Below, piece after piece: positions 28,755 through 39,593 of a stretch of 64,000 nucleotides of DNA. A program made the translations under genes and the position numbers. Location: assembly GCA_019113745.1 (NCBI GenBank), contig DXGV01000036.1, forward strand, positions 38,152 through 102,151. Direction: 5' to 3'. The DNA comes from Candidatus Blautia intestinavium. Lineage in GTDB: Bacteria > Bacillota > Clostridia > Lachnospirales > Lachnospiraceae. Under the pieces are notes generated by a model. That model did not search any database. It saw only the letters and a program-made list of their open reading frames with translations, and was not told the origin of the DNA. Position 1 is the first letter of the stretch, and every line of letters starts with the position of its first letter.

Positions 28755-29735
28755 ATGAGTGTACTTATTATCTTTATTCAGAAAGCTATTGTACAGGGCA
28801 TCTGTATCCTGTACGGCACGCTTGGCGAGATCATGACGGAGAAATCCGGCAACCTGAACCTGGGTATCCCGGGAATTATGTATATGGGCGGTATCTCCGG
28901 TCTGATGGCCGCTTTCCTTTATGAGAAAGATAATCCGGATCCAAACGCTTTTATCGGCGTGTTGATCTCGTTTCTGTGCGCCTTTGCCTGCGCGGCGCTG
29001 GGCGGTTTGATCTACAGTGTGCTGACCATTACCCTTCGCGCGAACCAGAACGTTACCGGTCTTGCCCTGACGATCTTCGGAACCGGGTTCGGCAACTTCT
29101 TCGGCGGCTCCATCTCCAAGCTGGCAGGCGGCGTAGGACAGATTTCCGTGAAGGTTACAGGCGGAGCCTACACGGCGAAGATTCCGGGATTATCGAAGAT
29201 CCCGGTGTTGGGCGATCTTCTTTTCAGCTATGGTTTTATGACTTATCTTTGCGTTATTGCGGCGGTGGTGCTTTCTGTTTTCCTGTTCCGTACAAGATAC
29301 GGGCTGAACCTGCGCGCTATCGGTGAAAGCCCGGCTACAGCAGACGCTGCGGGCATTAACGTAACCAAGTATAAATACCTTTCCACCTGCATCGGCGCAG
29401 GTCTTGCGGGTCTGGGCGGTCTGTACTTCGTTATGGAGTACTCCGGAGGAACCTGGACGGACAATGGTTTTGGAGACAGAGGATGGCTTGCGGTTGCCCT
29501 TGTAATCTTCGCTCTGTGGAAACCGTTAAACGCAGTCTGGGGCGCTTTCCTTTTCGGCGCTCTCTATATCCTTTATCTGTACATCCCCGGACTGGGAAGA
29601 AGTATGCAGGAAGTTTTCAAGGCTCTGCCTTATGTGGTTACCATCATCGTTCTTGTGATCACCAGCTTCCGTAAGAAGAAGGAGCACCAGCCTCCGGCGG
29701 GACTGGGACTTCCGTACTTCCGTGAGGAGCGATAA
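28755..29735 (+). CDS. ABC transporter permease (nucleoside type)
   Basis: TLGEIMTEKSGNLNLGIPGIMYMGG; ANQNVTGLALTIFGTG. Confidence 0.92.
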   Translation: MSVLIIFIQKAIVQGICILYGTLGEIMTEKSGNLNLGIPGIMYMGGISGLMAAFLYEKDNPDPNAFIGVLISFLCAFACAALGGLIYSVLTITLRANQNVTGLALTIFGTGFGNFFGGSISKLAGGVGQISVKVTGGAYTAKIPGLSKIPVLGDLLFSYGFMTYLCVIAAVVLSVFLFRTRYGLNLRAIGESPATADAAGINVTKYKYLSTCIGAGLAGLGGLYFVMEYSGGTWTDNGFGDRGWLAVALVIFALWKPLNAVWGAFLFGALYILYLYIPGLGRSMQEVFKALPYVVTIIVLVITSFRKKKEHQPPAGLGLPYFREER

Positions 29736-29763
29736 AAAAATACTTTGTATGTGCAGACAGAAG

Positions 29764-29795
29764 CCTGCGGGATGATCTCCCGCAGGTTTTCTTTT
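29764..29795 (+). terminator. Intrinsic terminator
   Basis: CCTGCGGGAtgatcTCCCGCAGG + TTTTCTTTT. Confidence 0.85.
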
Positions 29796-29867
29796 GGACT
29801 GACAGGAGATCGGGCGCTGTTTTTTGCATTACTTTCCTTTTGTATGAGGATTCAGATATAAAACAAG

Positions 29868-29897
29868 TGTCAACCATATAAAATAAATAAGTTGACA
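29868..29897. promoter_or_regulatory. BirA-like biotin operator
   Basis: TGTCAAC-N16-GTTGACA inverted repeat directly upstream of bioB. Confidence 0.8.
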
Positions 29898-29945
29898 ATT
29901 GCAGGCGCATATGTTATTCTTTGGCCATTGGAGGCGAAAGGATCA

Positions 29946-30926
29946 ATGTATAATTTACAGGCAGATAAAAATTCTATAGAGAAACTGACGGAAAAAATCC
30001 TTGACGGATACCGTATGGGGCGGAAGGATGATTTTGGGGTTCTTCTGACCGCCCCGCTGGAGGCCGTATGTGAAGGAGCAGACGCCATCCGCCGGAAATT
30101 CTGCGGGAATAAGGCGGATCTGTGCACTATTGTCAACGGCCGCAGCGGACGCTGTAGTGAAGACTGCCGTTTCTGCGCCCAGTCCCGACGGTATCCTACC
30201 AGCGCCCGGGAGTATCCTTTTCTTGATCCGGGGGAAATCCTTGCGGAAGGGAAGCGAAACGAGGCTGCCGGTGTGCACCGTTATTCCATTGTGACTTCAG
30301 GACGCGGGATCCATGGGGAGGAACTGGAAAAAGCGCTGGCCGCCTACCGGCTTCTCCGCCGGGAAACAGGGCTGAGATTATGCGCTTCCCACGGACTGCA
30401 GACAACGGAAGAATTCCGGAGACTGAAAGAAGCAGGCGCGGAGCGGTATCACTGCAACCTGGAGGCGTCAGAAAGATACTTTCCCCAGGTATGCACTACC
30501 CATACGTTTGAGGATAAAGTGGAAAATATCAGACGGGCACAGGAGGCCGGCCTGGAAGTCTGTTCCGGAGGGATCCTGGGTATGGGCGAGAACTGGGAAG
30601 ACCGGATCGCTATGGCCTGCAGCCTTTCGGAACTTGGCGTCCGTTCTATTCCGCTGAATATCCTTCAGCCGATTCCGGGAACACCTTTCGGAGATCTTCC
30701 GCCAGTATCCAGGGAGGATATCCTCCGGACGACCGCCGTCTTCCGTTACATAAATCCGGGCGCCTGGATCCGGATGGCTGCAGGGCGCGGGCAGTTTCCC
30801 CGGGGCGGGGCAGAACTGTTCCGGGCGGGAGCGAATTCTGCCATCACGGGCGATATGCTGACCACTACGGGGACAGGTATTGCGGAAGATATAAAAATGC
30901 TGGAGCAGCTTGGCTACGAGCTGTGA
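29946..30926 (+). CDS. bioB: Biotin synthase
   Basis: Radical SAM CSEDCRFCAQSRRY; GMGENWEDRI; start set at ATG 29946 after GGAGGCGAAAGGATCA. Confidence 0.93.
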   Translation: MYNLQADKNSIEKLTEKILDGYRMGRKDDFGVLLTAPLEAVCEGADAIRRKFCGNKADLCTIVNGRSGRCSEDCRFCAQSRRYPTSAREYPFLDPGEILAEGKRNEAAGVHRYSIVTSGRGIHGEELEKALAAYRLLRRETGLRLCASHGLQTTEEFRRLKEAGAERYHCNLEASERYFPQVCTTHTFEDKVENIRRAQEAGLEVCSGGILGMGENWEDRIAMACSLSELGVRSIPLNILQPIPGTPFGDLPPVSREDILRTTAVFRYINPGAWIRMAAGRGQFPRGGAELFRAGANSAITGDMLTTTGTGIAEDIKMLEQLGYEL

Positions 30927-30949
30927 GCAGAAAGAAAGGAAAGAGTAAA

Positions 30950-31510
30950 ATGTACGAGACTGCAACAAATATAAATGAGGGCAGGAAGAGCAGGATTTAT
31001 ATTCTGTGCGTAACTGCCGTGATGACGGCGGTGACCTGTGTTCTGGCGCCTTTTTCCATTCCCATCGGACCGGTGCCCATTTCCCTTACCAATCTGGTGA
31101 TCTATATTTCCCTGTATCTTCTTGGGTGGAAGATGGCTACAGTAAGCTATATAGTATATATCCTCATCGGCCTGGCAGGACTGCCTGTGTTTTCCGGATT
31201 TTCCGGCGGTCCGGCAAAACTGGCCGGACCTACCGGAGGCTATATCGTTGGATTTATTCCCATGGCAATCATCGCCGGACTGACGATCCGTTATTTTAAA
31301 AACCGGTTTGTTCAGTTTGTGGGAATGGTTGTGGGAACGGCTGTCTGCTATGTTTTTGGAACCGCCTGGTTCTGCGTGCTGATGGATTCCACCGTGGCAG
31401 TCGCGCTGAGTACCTGCGTGATTCCCTTTATTCCGGGAGATATCCTGAAAATGATTGCGGCTCTGGCGGTAGGGCCTGCTGTAAAAAAATCCTTGAAATC
31501 TGCTTTTTAA
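30950..31510 (+). CDS. bioY: Biotin transporter BioY (ECF S-component)
   Basis: TAVTCVLAPFSIPIGPVPISLTNLVIYISLYLLGWK; GLPVFSGFSGGPAKLAGPTGGYIVGF. Confidence 0.93.
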   Translation: MYETATNINEGRKSRIYILCVTAVMTAVTCVLAPFSIPIGPVPISLTNLVIYISLYLLGWKMATVSYIVYILIGLAGLPVFSGFSGGPAKLAGPTGGYIVGFIPMAIIAGLTIRYFKNRFVQFVGMVVGTAVCYVFGTAWFCVLMDSTVAVALSTCVIPFIPGDILKMIAALAVGPAVKKSLKSAF

Positions 31511-31562
31511 GGAGCTATGATCCAGTTTTCGATACTTAAAAGAACCAAAAAATTTTTTTGAT

Positions 31563-31595
31563 CGGCAGACGAACGTTTTCGTCTGCCGGTTTTTT
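31563..31595 (+). terminator. Hairpin terminator H1 (CGGCAGACGAAcgttTTCGTCTGCCG)
   Basis: 11-bp perfect stem plus T-run; nearly identical to the hairpin at 41233-41267. Confidence 0.85.
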
Positions 31596-31690
31596 CATTT
31601 GGTATTTTTGCTTTTTGTTATGAATTTTGGGTTTGAATACAGTCGGAATATTTTAAAATATATTTAGGAAATGTAAAAGGAGTTTGAAAA

Positions 31691-32620
31691 ATGATTGTAA
31701 CGGTAACTATGAATCCGGCAATTGATAAAACAATAGAAATCGATAGGTTAAACAGGGGCAACCTGAACCGTATTGAAAAAATAGAATACGATGCAGGTGG
31801 AAAAGGTATTAATGTGTCAAAAACGATACGTGAACTCGGCGGGGAAAGTATCGCAACGGGATTTCTTGGCGGAAATGCAGGAAGAGTAATAGAGGAGGTT
31901 CTTGATTCCAGAGGCATAAAGCATGATTTTGTCTGGGTAGATGGAGAAACAAGAACCAATACAAAAGTGTGTGAACAGGACGGAACAGTCACTGAACTGA
32001 ATGAAAAGGGGCCGGAAATAACTCCTGAACAGCTGACAAATCTTCTGGAAAAACTGGATGATCTTGCAGATGACAATGTTCTGTTTATTCTTGCCGGGAG
32101 TATTCCGGGAAATATGGAAAAGGACATTTATGCGAGAATTATTGAAAGAGTGCACAAAAAAGGGGCAAAGGTTCTTCTGGACGCAGATAGAGAGCTTTTT
32201 CGTAAAGGACTGGAACAAAAACCTGATATGATCAAACCGAATCAGTGGGAGATAGAAGAACTTCAGGGATTTTCTCATGGCGTATCAGATAAAGAACTGA
32301 TAAATGTGGCGGAAAAAATGCAGAAAGACGGTATTGATACAGTTGTGATCTCTCTTGGTAAGAACGGAGCACTTTTTGTTTTGGAAAATTATGTGGCGAA
32401 GGGGATGCCTCTTAAGGTAGATGTTCATTCTACAGTAGGCGCCGGAGATGCTATGGTAGCTGCAATGGCGTATTCTTTCGAGAAGAAGATGGAACCCCGG
32501 GAAACTGCCCGGCTCTGTATGGCGGTTTCGGCAGGCGCGGTTATGACTGTTGGAACAAAACCGCCTGAAAAACAGATGGTGGAACAGTTGATGAAACGGG
32601 TGATTCTGGAAGAAGTATAA
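31691..32620 (+). CDS. PfkB family 1-phosphofructokinase / hexose-phosphate kinase
   Basis: MIVTVTMNPAIDKTIEID, AGGKGINVSKTI, STVGAGDAMVAAMAYS. Confidence 0.88.
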   Translation: MIVTVTMNPAIDKTIEIDRLNRGNLNRIEKIEYDAGGKGINVSKTIRELGGESIATGFLGGNAGRVIEEVLDSRGIKHDFVWVDGETRTNTKVCEQDGTVTELNEKGPEITPEQLTNLLEKLDDLADDNVLFILAGSIPGNMEKDIYARIIERVHKKGAKVLLDADRELFRKGLEQKPDMIKPNQWEIEELQGFSHGVSDKELINVAEKMQKDGIDTVVISLGKNGALFVLENYVAKGMPLKVDVHSTVGAGDAMVAAMAYSFEKKMEPRETARLCMAVSAGAVMTVGTKPPEKQMVEQLMKRVILEEV

Positions 32621-32646
32621 ATTATATTACGTGGGAGGGATGTAAG

Positions 32647-33912
32647 ATGAAAACTAAAGCAGTAAGAATGTATGGGACCAGGGATATCCGGCTGGAGGAA
32701 TTTGAATTGCCGGAAATAAAAGAGGATGAGATTCTGGCAAAAGTTATGAGCGACAGTATATGTATGTCGACATATAAACTGCTGGAACAGGGTAAGAAAC
32801 ATAAGCGTGCTCCTCAGAATATTGATACCAATCCCATCATTATCGGACATGAATTTGCCGGAGTTATTGTTCAGGTGGGAGAAAAATGGAAAGATCAGTT
32901 TGCTCCGGGAATGAAATTCGCGCAGCAGCCTGCATTGAACTATAAAGGCAGTCTGGCTTCTCCGGGATATTCCTATGAATATTTCGGCGGAGCATGTACA
33001 TACTGCATTATACCCCATGAAGTCATGGAACTTGGATGCCTGATGCCTTATGACGGGGACAGTTTTTTTGAAGCATCTCTGGGAGAGCCCATGAGCTGTA
33101 TTATTGGAGGATACCGGGGAAATTATCACACAAATAAAAGGAATCATGATCTTAAAACAGGAACAAAAGAAAACGGAGATATTATAATTCTCGGTGGCTG
33201 TGGTCCAATGGGCCTTGGCGCTGTCAGCTATGGAATTCAGTTTGAGAATAAACCAAAAAGAATTGTAGTGACAGATATTGACGACGGGAAGATAGCGCGG
33301 GCGAAAGAAGTTATTACTGAAGAATATGCAAAAAGCCACGGTGTTGAACTGTTATATGTAAATACAGCGAAGATGGCAGATCCTGCTGAGGAACTGAGAG
33401 CGCTCACCGGCGGTAAAGGATATGACGATGTTTTTGTTATGATTCCAAACAGGCAGGTGGCGGAACTTGGCGACAGACTTCTTGGGTTTGACGGCTGTAT
33501 GAATTTCTTTGCCGGACCTACGGACAGTCAGTTCAGGGCGGACATCAATCTTTATAATTGTCATTATACAAGTACGCATATTCTTGGCACCACAGGAGGA
33601 AATAATGACGACCTGATCGAAGCGAATACGCTTGCCGCAAAGGGCGCTGTTGAGCCGGCTGTCATGGTGACCCATGTCGGCGGGATTGACAGTATTGTTG
33701 ACACAACACTGCATCTGCCGGAGATTCCCGGAGGTAAAAAGCTTACATATACGCAGTTTGATATGCCCCTTACGGCAATTGCTGATTTTGGAACCCTGGG
33801 TGAAAAAGATCCCCTGTTCAGAAAACTGGATGAATGCTGCCGGCGGCACCGCGGTCTCTGGAACGCAGAAGCGGAGAAAATATTATTTGAACATTTTGGA
33901 GTTACAATGTAA
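32647..33912 (+). CDS. Zinc-type medium-chain dehydrogenase, sorbose-1-phosphate reductase (SorE)-like
   Basis: MDR fold GHEFAGVIVQVGEKW, GGCGPMGLGAVSYGIQ; 421 aa and motifs resemble SorE. Confidence 0.75.
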   Translation: MKTKAVRMYGTRDIRLEEFELPEIKEDEILAKVMSDSICMSTYKLLEQGKKHKRAPQNIDTNPIIIGHEFAGVIVQVGEKWKDQFAPGMKFAQQPALNYKGSLASPGYSYEYFGGACTYCIIPHEVMELGCLMPYDGDSFFEASLGEPMSCIIGGYRGNYHTNKRNHDLKTGTKENGDIIILGGCGPMGLGAVSYGIQFENKPKRIVVTDIDDGKIARAKEVITEEYAKSHGVELLYVNTAKMADPAEELRALTGGKGYDDVFVMIPNRQVAELGDRLLGFDGCMNFFAGPTDSQFRADINLYNCHYTSTHILGTTGGNNDDLIEANTLAAKGAVEPAVMVTHVGGIDSIVDTTLHLPEIPGGKKLTYTQFDMPLTAIADFGTLGEKDPLFRKLDECCRRHRGLWNAEAEKILFEHFGVTM

Positions 33913-34073
33913 TATAGTTGTCATATTAATGAATTTGGATTTCTTTGATGACAGGCAGACAGAGAGCCCTTATGAAAATGTGCTCTCTGTTTCTGCTTAA
34001 TGTAGCGTATTGCCTCCTTATGTGCTGGCGCTATGAAAGACAAATTTCCGGCAAAAGAAAGGACAGCTATAGT

Positions 34074-35822
34074 ATGGAGCTTAATAGTAAAGAAAATATA
34101 CAGCAGAACAGTCCGCGTACGTTTACTGCCAATCTGTTTATCGCCCAGCTTCAAAAAAGAGTATATAAAAGAATATTTATCCAGATAGGACTGGGTATCA
34201 TACTTTTTTTGGTGGGATTTCTTTTTGTTACTGATTTCACAAATGAGATTAACGCAGAGCAGAATCTGTCCATGCTCAAAGAGACTTATCTGGAGCTTTA
34301 TAATAATAACTGTGACTTTTTAAACTCAGAGCAGACGCTTCAGGATGCAGTGAACGCACTGTCAGAGGGAAACGTAAATAATTTTGAACGGAGATTTAAC
34401 CGGTTTAATCTGAAGAACCCGGTTAATAACGAGGTGATACTTGCGGACGCGGATTACAATGCAGTCTATTCAAGTTTTTCTCAGGAGGAACTGTCGGATT
34501 ATCTGCTGGGCTATAATGGAGCTGTCTGCAATAATGCCAGGAATACAGACACTGATAATGTATACACAGCGGTATATTTTTCTACAGGTTCATATTCTGA
34601 TTATCTCTTTGTAAAGCCGCTTCTTTCAGGAGATGAAATCGTCGGATATATCAGTCTTTTTCTGATAGGTACAGACTGGGATTATTATCTTTCCGACGAG
34701 AATTTTGAAGGCGTTATTATTGATGAGAGAGATAATGTAATATACAGGAGCAAAGCCGGTTTTGCAAATCAGTCGGGGAAATTTTATCCGCAGAAGAAAA
34801 GGATAGCGGTATATAATAACGAACGTTACTGGACAAAAACTGAACGTCTGGACGGTTATGACGCGACAATATATTCCATGGTGTATTATCCGGAAAATCA
34901 TATAGCAGTAGTGGGACTTGGAGTTATTCTGATATTGGGGATTTCCTGGTTTTTTATCGCCCGCTGGATGAGTCGGACAATGGCGGAGTATAATGCCGGA
35001 CAACTCAGCACATTGGTAAAGGAAATCCGCATGATCCAGGACGGAGCCCATGATCACCGGATTCATATGAATACGAATGATGAATTTGACGAAGTTGCGC
35101 ACAGAATAAACAGGATGCTGGACAGTGTGAGAGCGCTGAATAACAGAAATATGGAGCTTGTAATGCTGAATACTGCTTTGGAGACGGGGCAGCTGGAGGC
35201 TCAGATGAATCCACATTTTCTGTATAATACACTGGAAATAATAAGAAATCTTGTGATCATGGATCCTGATATTGCAGGAGAACTGATCGAAAAACTCGTG
35301 TATATATTAAGATACAGCGTGAACAGTTCATACCGGGAAGTACGTCTGCGCGAGGATATGGATTATATTAACGCTTATCTGTACATTCAGAAGCTGAGAT
35401 TTGGCGACAGATTCCAGTGTGAGATCGATCTTCCGGAATCCTGTATGGAGTGTGTCGTGCCGAAGCTTCTGTTTCAGCCTCTGATTGAAAACAGTATCAA
35501 ATATGGATACCAGGATCAGATGAAACTACGTGTTGATATTACATCCGAGCTGAAGTCAGGAATACTGCTGATTTCTGTGTGTGATAATGGTCCCGGAGTA
35601 TCTGAAGAAAAATTAAAAGAATTATCGGAATCACTGAATATAGTGGATTATCATGAAAAGTCGCTGGGACTTCATAATATTTCCAGAAGACTGAGGCTTC
35701 TTTATGGGGAGAAAAGCGGCGTTACGGTAAAAAACAGATTGGAGGGCGGATTTGAGGTAATACTGGCGATCGATCAGAACTTTATTGACAACAGCGGGAC
35801 AGGAGGGACTACAGATGTATAA
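34074..35822 (+). CDS. Sensor histidine kinase (YesM/LytS-type)
   Basis: Two TMs, HAMP-like segment, QMNPHFLYNTLEIIRNL, CDNGPGVSEEKL. Confidence 0.92.
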   Translation: MELNSKENIQQNSPRTFTANLFIAQLQKRVYKRIFIQIGLGIILFLVGFLFVTDFTNEINAEQNLSMLKETYLELYNNNCDFLNSEQTLQDAVNALSEGNVNNFERRFNRFNLKNPVNNEVILADADYNAVYSSFSQEELSDYLLGYNGAVCNNARNTDTDNVYTAVYFSTGSYSDYLFVKPLLSGDEIVGYISLFLIGTDWDYYLSDENFEGVIIDERDNVIYRSKAGFANQSGKFYPQKKRIAVYNNERYWTKTERLDGYDATIYSMVYYPENHIAVVGLGVILILGISWFFIARWMSRTMAEYNAGQLSTLVKEIRMIQDGAHDHRIHMNTNDEFDEVAHRINRMLDSVRALNNRNMELVMLNTALETGQLEAQMNPHFLYNTLEIIRNLVIMDPDIAGELIEKLVYILRYSVNSSYREVRLREDMDYINAYLYIQKLRFGDRFQCEIDLPESCMECVVPKLLFQPLIENSIKYGYQDQMKLRVDITSELKSGILLISVCDNGPGVSEEKLKELSESLNIVDYHEKSLGLHNISRRLRLLYGEKSGVTVKNRLEGGFEVILAIDQNFIDNSGTGGTTDV

Positions 35823-36597
35823 AGTGGTTGTGATTGAAGACGAGGATATTATCCGGAAAGGACTGTTATTTCTTATTGACTGGGCAAAACATAACTGTTC
35901 AGTTGTGTCTGACTGCGCCAATGGTCAGGAAGGGCTTGCAGCTATTCAGACATTTCGCCCGGATATAGTAATTACTGATATCAGTATGCCGATCATGGAT
36001 GGGCTGGAGATGATCCGCCGTACCTATGAATCATATGACTATTCGGCAATCATACTATCCAGCTATTCTGATTTTGAATATGCACAGAATGCGATCAGAT
36101 ATGGTGTTCTCAGATATCTGCTGAAACCGCTAAAAAAAGCTGAACTGGAAGAAGCTATTGACAAAGCTGTAACAGAGTGTGAAAAGAAGCGATATTATAC
36201 ATCCTCCTCTTTCTCTATGAGAGAATCGGCGGAAGAGTTTTTGCAGGAAAATTCTCAGAGTTATTCAGGGAGTGATGTGCTGATCACTGAAATTATGGAT
36301 TTTATTCATGAGAACTATCAGAAGAAAATTCTGATGAGCGATCTCGTGAAGAAAATGAATTACAGTGATACATTTCTGAATAAAAAATTCAAGGAAGCTG
36401 TGGGAACAACGTTTATGGAATATGTAAACCGTTACCGCATCCAGAAAGCGGTATTGATGCTGATGGATCAGGAACTTCCCGTACAGGAAGTTGCCTGGAA
36501 GTGTGGTATTGGAGAGTATAAATATTTCAATACTGTTTTTAAAAAATATCTGGGCTGCAGCCCGAAAGAATTTATGGCGGGAATTAAAAATAAATAA
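35815..36597 (+). CDS. Response regulator with AraC HTH (YesN-type)
   Basis: MYKVVVIEDEDIIRKGL, DIVITDISMPIMDGLEMI, C-terminal AraC HTH VAWKCGIGEYKYFNTVFKKYLGCSPKEF. Confidence 0.93.
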   Translation: MYKVVVIEDEDIIRKGLLFLIDWAKHNCSVVSDCANGQEGLAAIQTFRPDIVITDISMPIMDGLEMIRRTYESYDYSAIILSSYSDFEYAQNAIRYGVLRYLLKPLKKAELEEAIDKAVTECEKKRYYTSSSFSMRESAEEFLQENSQSYSGSDVLITEIMDFIHENYQKKILMSDLVKKMNYSDTFLNKKFKEAVGTTFMEYVNRYRIQKAVLMLMDQELPVQEVAWKCGIGEYKYFNTVFKKYLGCSPKEFMAGIKNK

Positions 36598-36607
36598 GAA
36601 TATTGAA

Positions 36608-36654
36608 AAAATACCAGACAATGGATAATATATTCTTTCTGTTTGGTATTTTTT
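36608..36654 (+). terminator. Intrinsic terminator after the response regulator
   Basis: AAAAAATACCAGACA...TGTTTGGTATTTTTT. Confidence 0.75.
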
Positions 36655-36782
36655 CTTTTTGTTTTGGATTTTGGGTATATTAAAACTGTGAAAATATATA
36701 AAATTTGTGATAGATAAACAAGAAAGATAGTCGATTATCACAGTGGAATATGGATTGTGTTTCAGATATGGAGGAGGGTACT

Positions 36783-37928
36783 ATGAGTGTCGGAATTAAT
36801 ATCAGCCATGCGCTGAAAAAATATGGAAATACTACAGTAATCCCGGATCTTTCACTGAAGATCAATAACGGAGAGTTTTTTACTCTGCTTGGACCGTCCG
36901 GATGTGGAAAAACTACGCTGCTGCGAATGATAGCAGGGTTTAACAGTATCGAAGGCGGGGATTTCATGTTCAATGAAACCCGAATCAATGATATGGATCC
37001 GGGCAAAAGAAATATTGGCATGGTATTCCAGAATTATGCGATTTTTCCAAACATGACAGTAAGAAAAAATGTAGCGTTCGGACTAAAAAACCGCGGCATC
37101 AACAAAGAAAAAATCAAGGAAGAAACAGATAAATTTTTGAAGATCGTGCATGTCGATCAGTATGCGGACCGCATGCCGGAACGTCTGTCAGGCGGTCAGC
37201 AGCAGAGGGTGGCGCTTGCCAGAGCTCTTGTAATAAAACCGGACGTCCTTCTGATGGACGAACCGCTGTCAAACCTGGACGCAAAACTGCGTATCGAGAT
37301 GCGTACGGTAATAAAAAACATCCAGCGTGACGTGGGGATTACAACGGTTTATGTGACTCATGACCAGGAAGAAGCGATGGCGGTTTCAGACCGTGTCGCT
37401 GTTATGAAAGATGGAGTTATTCATCATTGTGGAAAGCCTAAAAATATTTATCAGAGACCGGCGGATCTGTTTGTTGCAACATTTATCGGTAAATCCAATC
37501 TTCTTTCGGCAAAACTTGCTTCGAAGAATGGAAAGAACATAGTAACCTTCAAAAACGGTTATTCTGTAGAATTCCCAAACATAAAAGAAGATGCTGATAC
37601 GGAAGATGTAGTTGTATCAGCCAGACCGGAAGAACTGATCATACATAAGTCTGCCGGGGAAGAAAAAGAAGGCATCTGGGCAACCGTTACGGACAGCGTT
37701 TTTCTTGGCCTGAATACACATTATTTTGCCAGATTAGAGACAGGAGAAGAAGTTGAGATCGTACAGGAATCCGATGTTGACGAGATCATTTCAAGAGGAA
37801 GCAGAATTCTGCTCACTTTGAATGAAAAAAAGGCGAATGTGTTTGAAAAAAAAGGTTCCGTCAGTATTATGCAGGGAGTTCAAAGCGATGTGATTCCTCC
37901 AATGGAAACATTTACAGAGGAGGTGTGA
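36783..37928 (+). CDS. ABC transporter ATP-binding protein (FbpC/AfuC/PotA-like)
   Basis: GPSGCGKTTLLRMIAGF, LSGGQQQRVALARALVIKPDVLLMDEPLSNLDAKLR, C-terminal TOBE-like. Confidence 0.92.
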   Translation: MSVGINISHALKKYGNTTVIPDLSLKINNGEFFTLLGPSGCGKTTLLRMIAGFNSIEGGDFMFNETRINDMDPGKRNIGMVFQNYAIFPNMTVRKNVAFGLKNRGINKEKIKEETDKFLKIVHVDQYADRMPERLSGGQQQRVALARALVIKPDVLLMDEPLSNLDAKLRIEMRTVIKNIQRDVGITTVYVTHDQEEAMAVSDRVAVMKDGVIHHCGKPKNIYQRPADLFVATFIGKSNLLSAKLASKNGKNIVTFKNGYSVEFPNIKEDADTEDVVVSARPEELIIHKSAGEEKEGIWATVTDSVFLGLNTHYFARLETGEEVEIVQESDVDEIISRGSRILLTLNEKKANVFEKKGSVSIMQGVQSDVIPPMETFTEEV

Positions 37929-37931
37929 TTT

Positions 37932-39578
37932 ATGCATAAAACGAAAAAAGCGGATGGATGGAGTGGTATTTCCATACTTCTGATGGTAATTTTTTTGATA
38001 TTTCTCGTATGGCCGCTGGGAAATCTTCTGAAGGAATCGGTATATCTTGACGGGAAGTTTTCACTTGACGCATTCCAGGAGTTTTTCGGGAAATCCTATT
38101 ATTACGGATCTATCTTTAACAGCCTGAAAGTTGGAATTGCCGTTATGGCAGTAAGCCTGCTATTGGGAATCCCATTTGCTTATTTTTACTCTTTTTACCA
38201 GTTAAAAGGAAGAAAAGTCCTGTTTGTAATGTGTCTTCTTGGAACAATGTCAGCTCCTTTTTTGGGCGCGTATGCATGGATCCTTCTGATGGGGAACTCC
38301 GGCCTGGTGACTACAATGCTGAAATCAATCGGTATCCGTGGGATCACTATTTACGGATTTGGCGGAATTGTTTTTGTACAGGCGCTGAAACTGTTTCCTC
38401 TTGTGGTCATCTATATGAACGGAGCGTTCCGGGACATCGATAATTCTCTGTTGGAAGCAGCCGAAAGTATGGGCTGCAAAGGCGTAAAAAGGTACTTCCG
38501 GGTGATCATGTCGTTGACTATGCCGACAATTCTGGCTGCCGCGCTGCTGGTTTTCATGCGTTCGTTCGCGGACTTCGGTACGCCGGTATTGATCGGAAGA
38601 GGATACTCCACATTTCCGGTTTTGATCTATAATCAGTACCTGGGGGAGAATGGCGCGGATTATCATTTTGCGGCTGCTATCAGTGTTATTGCAGTCGTTG
38701 TGACTGCTATTATCTTTCTGATACAGAAATTTGCAACAAATAAATTTAAGTTTACTATCAATTCGCTTCATCCGATAGAACCCAAAAAGGCGAAGGGAAT
38801 TGGCGGAATTCTGATGCATATTTACTGTTACGGAGTAGTGGCGCTTGCACTTCTGCCACAGCTGTATATCATAAATATGTCTTTCAGAAATTATAATAAC
38901 AGTATTCTTCAGCCGGGATATTCGTTTGTCAACTATGAGAAAGCGGTTGAAAAAAATCTTTTCAGAGCTATAGGCAATACATTGATAGTCAGTATTGTTG
39001 CTCTGGCGATCATTATTGTGATAGCTGTTCTTCTTTCTTATCTGGTAGTCAGAAGAAGCAACGCATTTAATAATGCGATTGATGTAATCTCCATGATGCC
39101 GTATATTATGCCAGGAGGCGTAATTGGTATATCATTGATCATTACATTCAGCAAAAGACCTTTTGTACTGACAGGTTCTCTGCTCATCATGATCATAGCG
39201 CTTTCAATACGAAGAATGCCTTTTACGAGCAGATCGGCAACGGCGGCAATGATGAAGATACCTACGAGTATAGAAGAGGCCGCTATCAGTCTTGGGGCAT
39301 CCAAGGCAAAAAGCTTTATCAAAATCACTGTTCCGATGATGTCCAGCGGTATTATATCCGGCGCTATTCTCAGCTGGGTTTCGATTATTACAGAAATGTC
39401 TTCCGGTGTCATCTTGTATAACAACCGGACGATCACACTGACAATAGGAACCTATTCCGCAATTACAGGAGGCATATATGGCGTAGCGGCTGTATTTGCG
39501 ACAATCACGACTATATTTACTATTATATGTCTGGTACTCTATTTAAAGGTAACGAAATCAGAAGATATACAGGTATAG
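37932..39578 (+). CDS. ABC transporter fused permease (FbpB/AfuB-like)
   Basis: Two permease modules; EAAESMGCKGVKRYFRVIMSLTMPTILAA and EAAISLGASKAKSFIKITVPMMSSGI. Confidence 0.9.
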   Translation: MHKTKKADGWSGISILLMVIFLIFLVWPLGNLLKESVYLDGKFSLDAFQEFFGKSYYYGSIFNSLKVGIAVMAVSLLLGIPFAYFYSFYQLKGRKVLFVMCLLGTMSAPFLGAYAWILLMGNSGLVTTMLKSIGIRGITIYGFGGIVFVQALKLFPLVVIYMNGAFRDIDNSLLEAAESMGCKGVKRYFRVIMSLTMPTILAAALLVFMRSFADFGTPVLIGRGYSTFPVLIYNQYLGENGADYHFAAAISVIAVVVTAIIFLIQKFATNKFKFTINSLHPIEPKKAKGIGGILMHIYCYGVVALALLPQLYIINMSFRNYNNSILQPGYSFVNYEKAVEKNLFRAIGNTLIVSIVALAIIIVIAVLLSYLVVRRSNAFNNAIDVISMMPYIMPGGVIGISLIITFSKRPFVLTGSLLIMIIALSIRRMPFTSRSATAAMMKIPTSIEEAAISLGASKAKSFIKITVPMMSSGIISGAILSWVSIITEMSSGVILYNNRTITLTIGTYSAITGGIYGVAAVFATITTIFTIICLVLYLKVTKSEDIQV

Positions 39579-39593
39579 GAACAAATGTGAAGA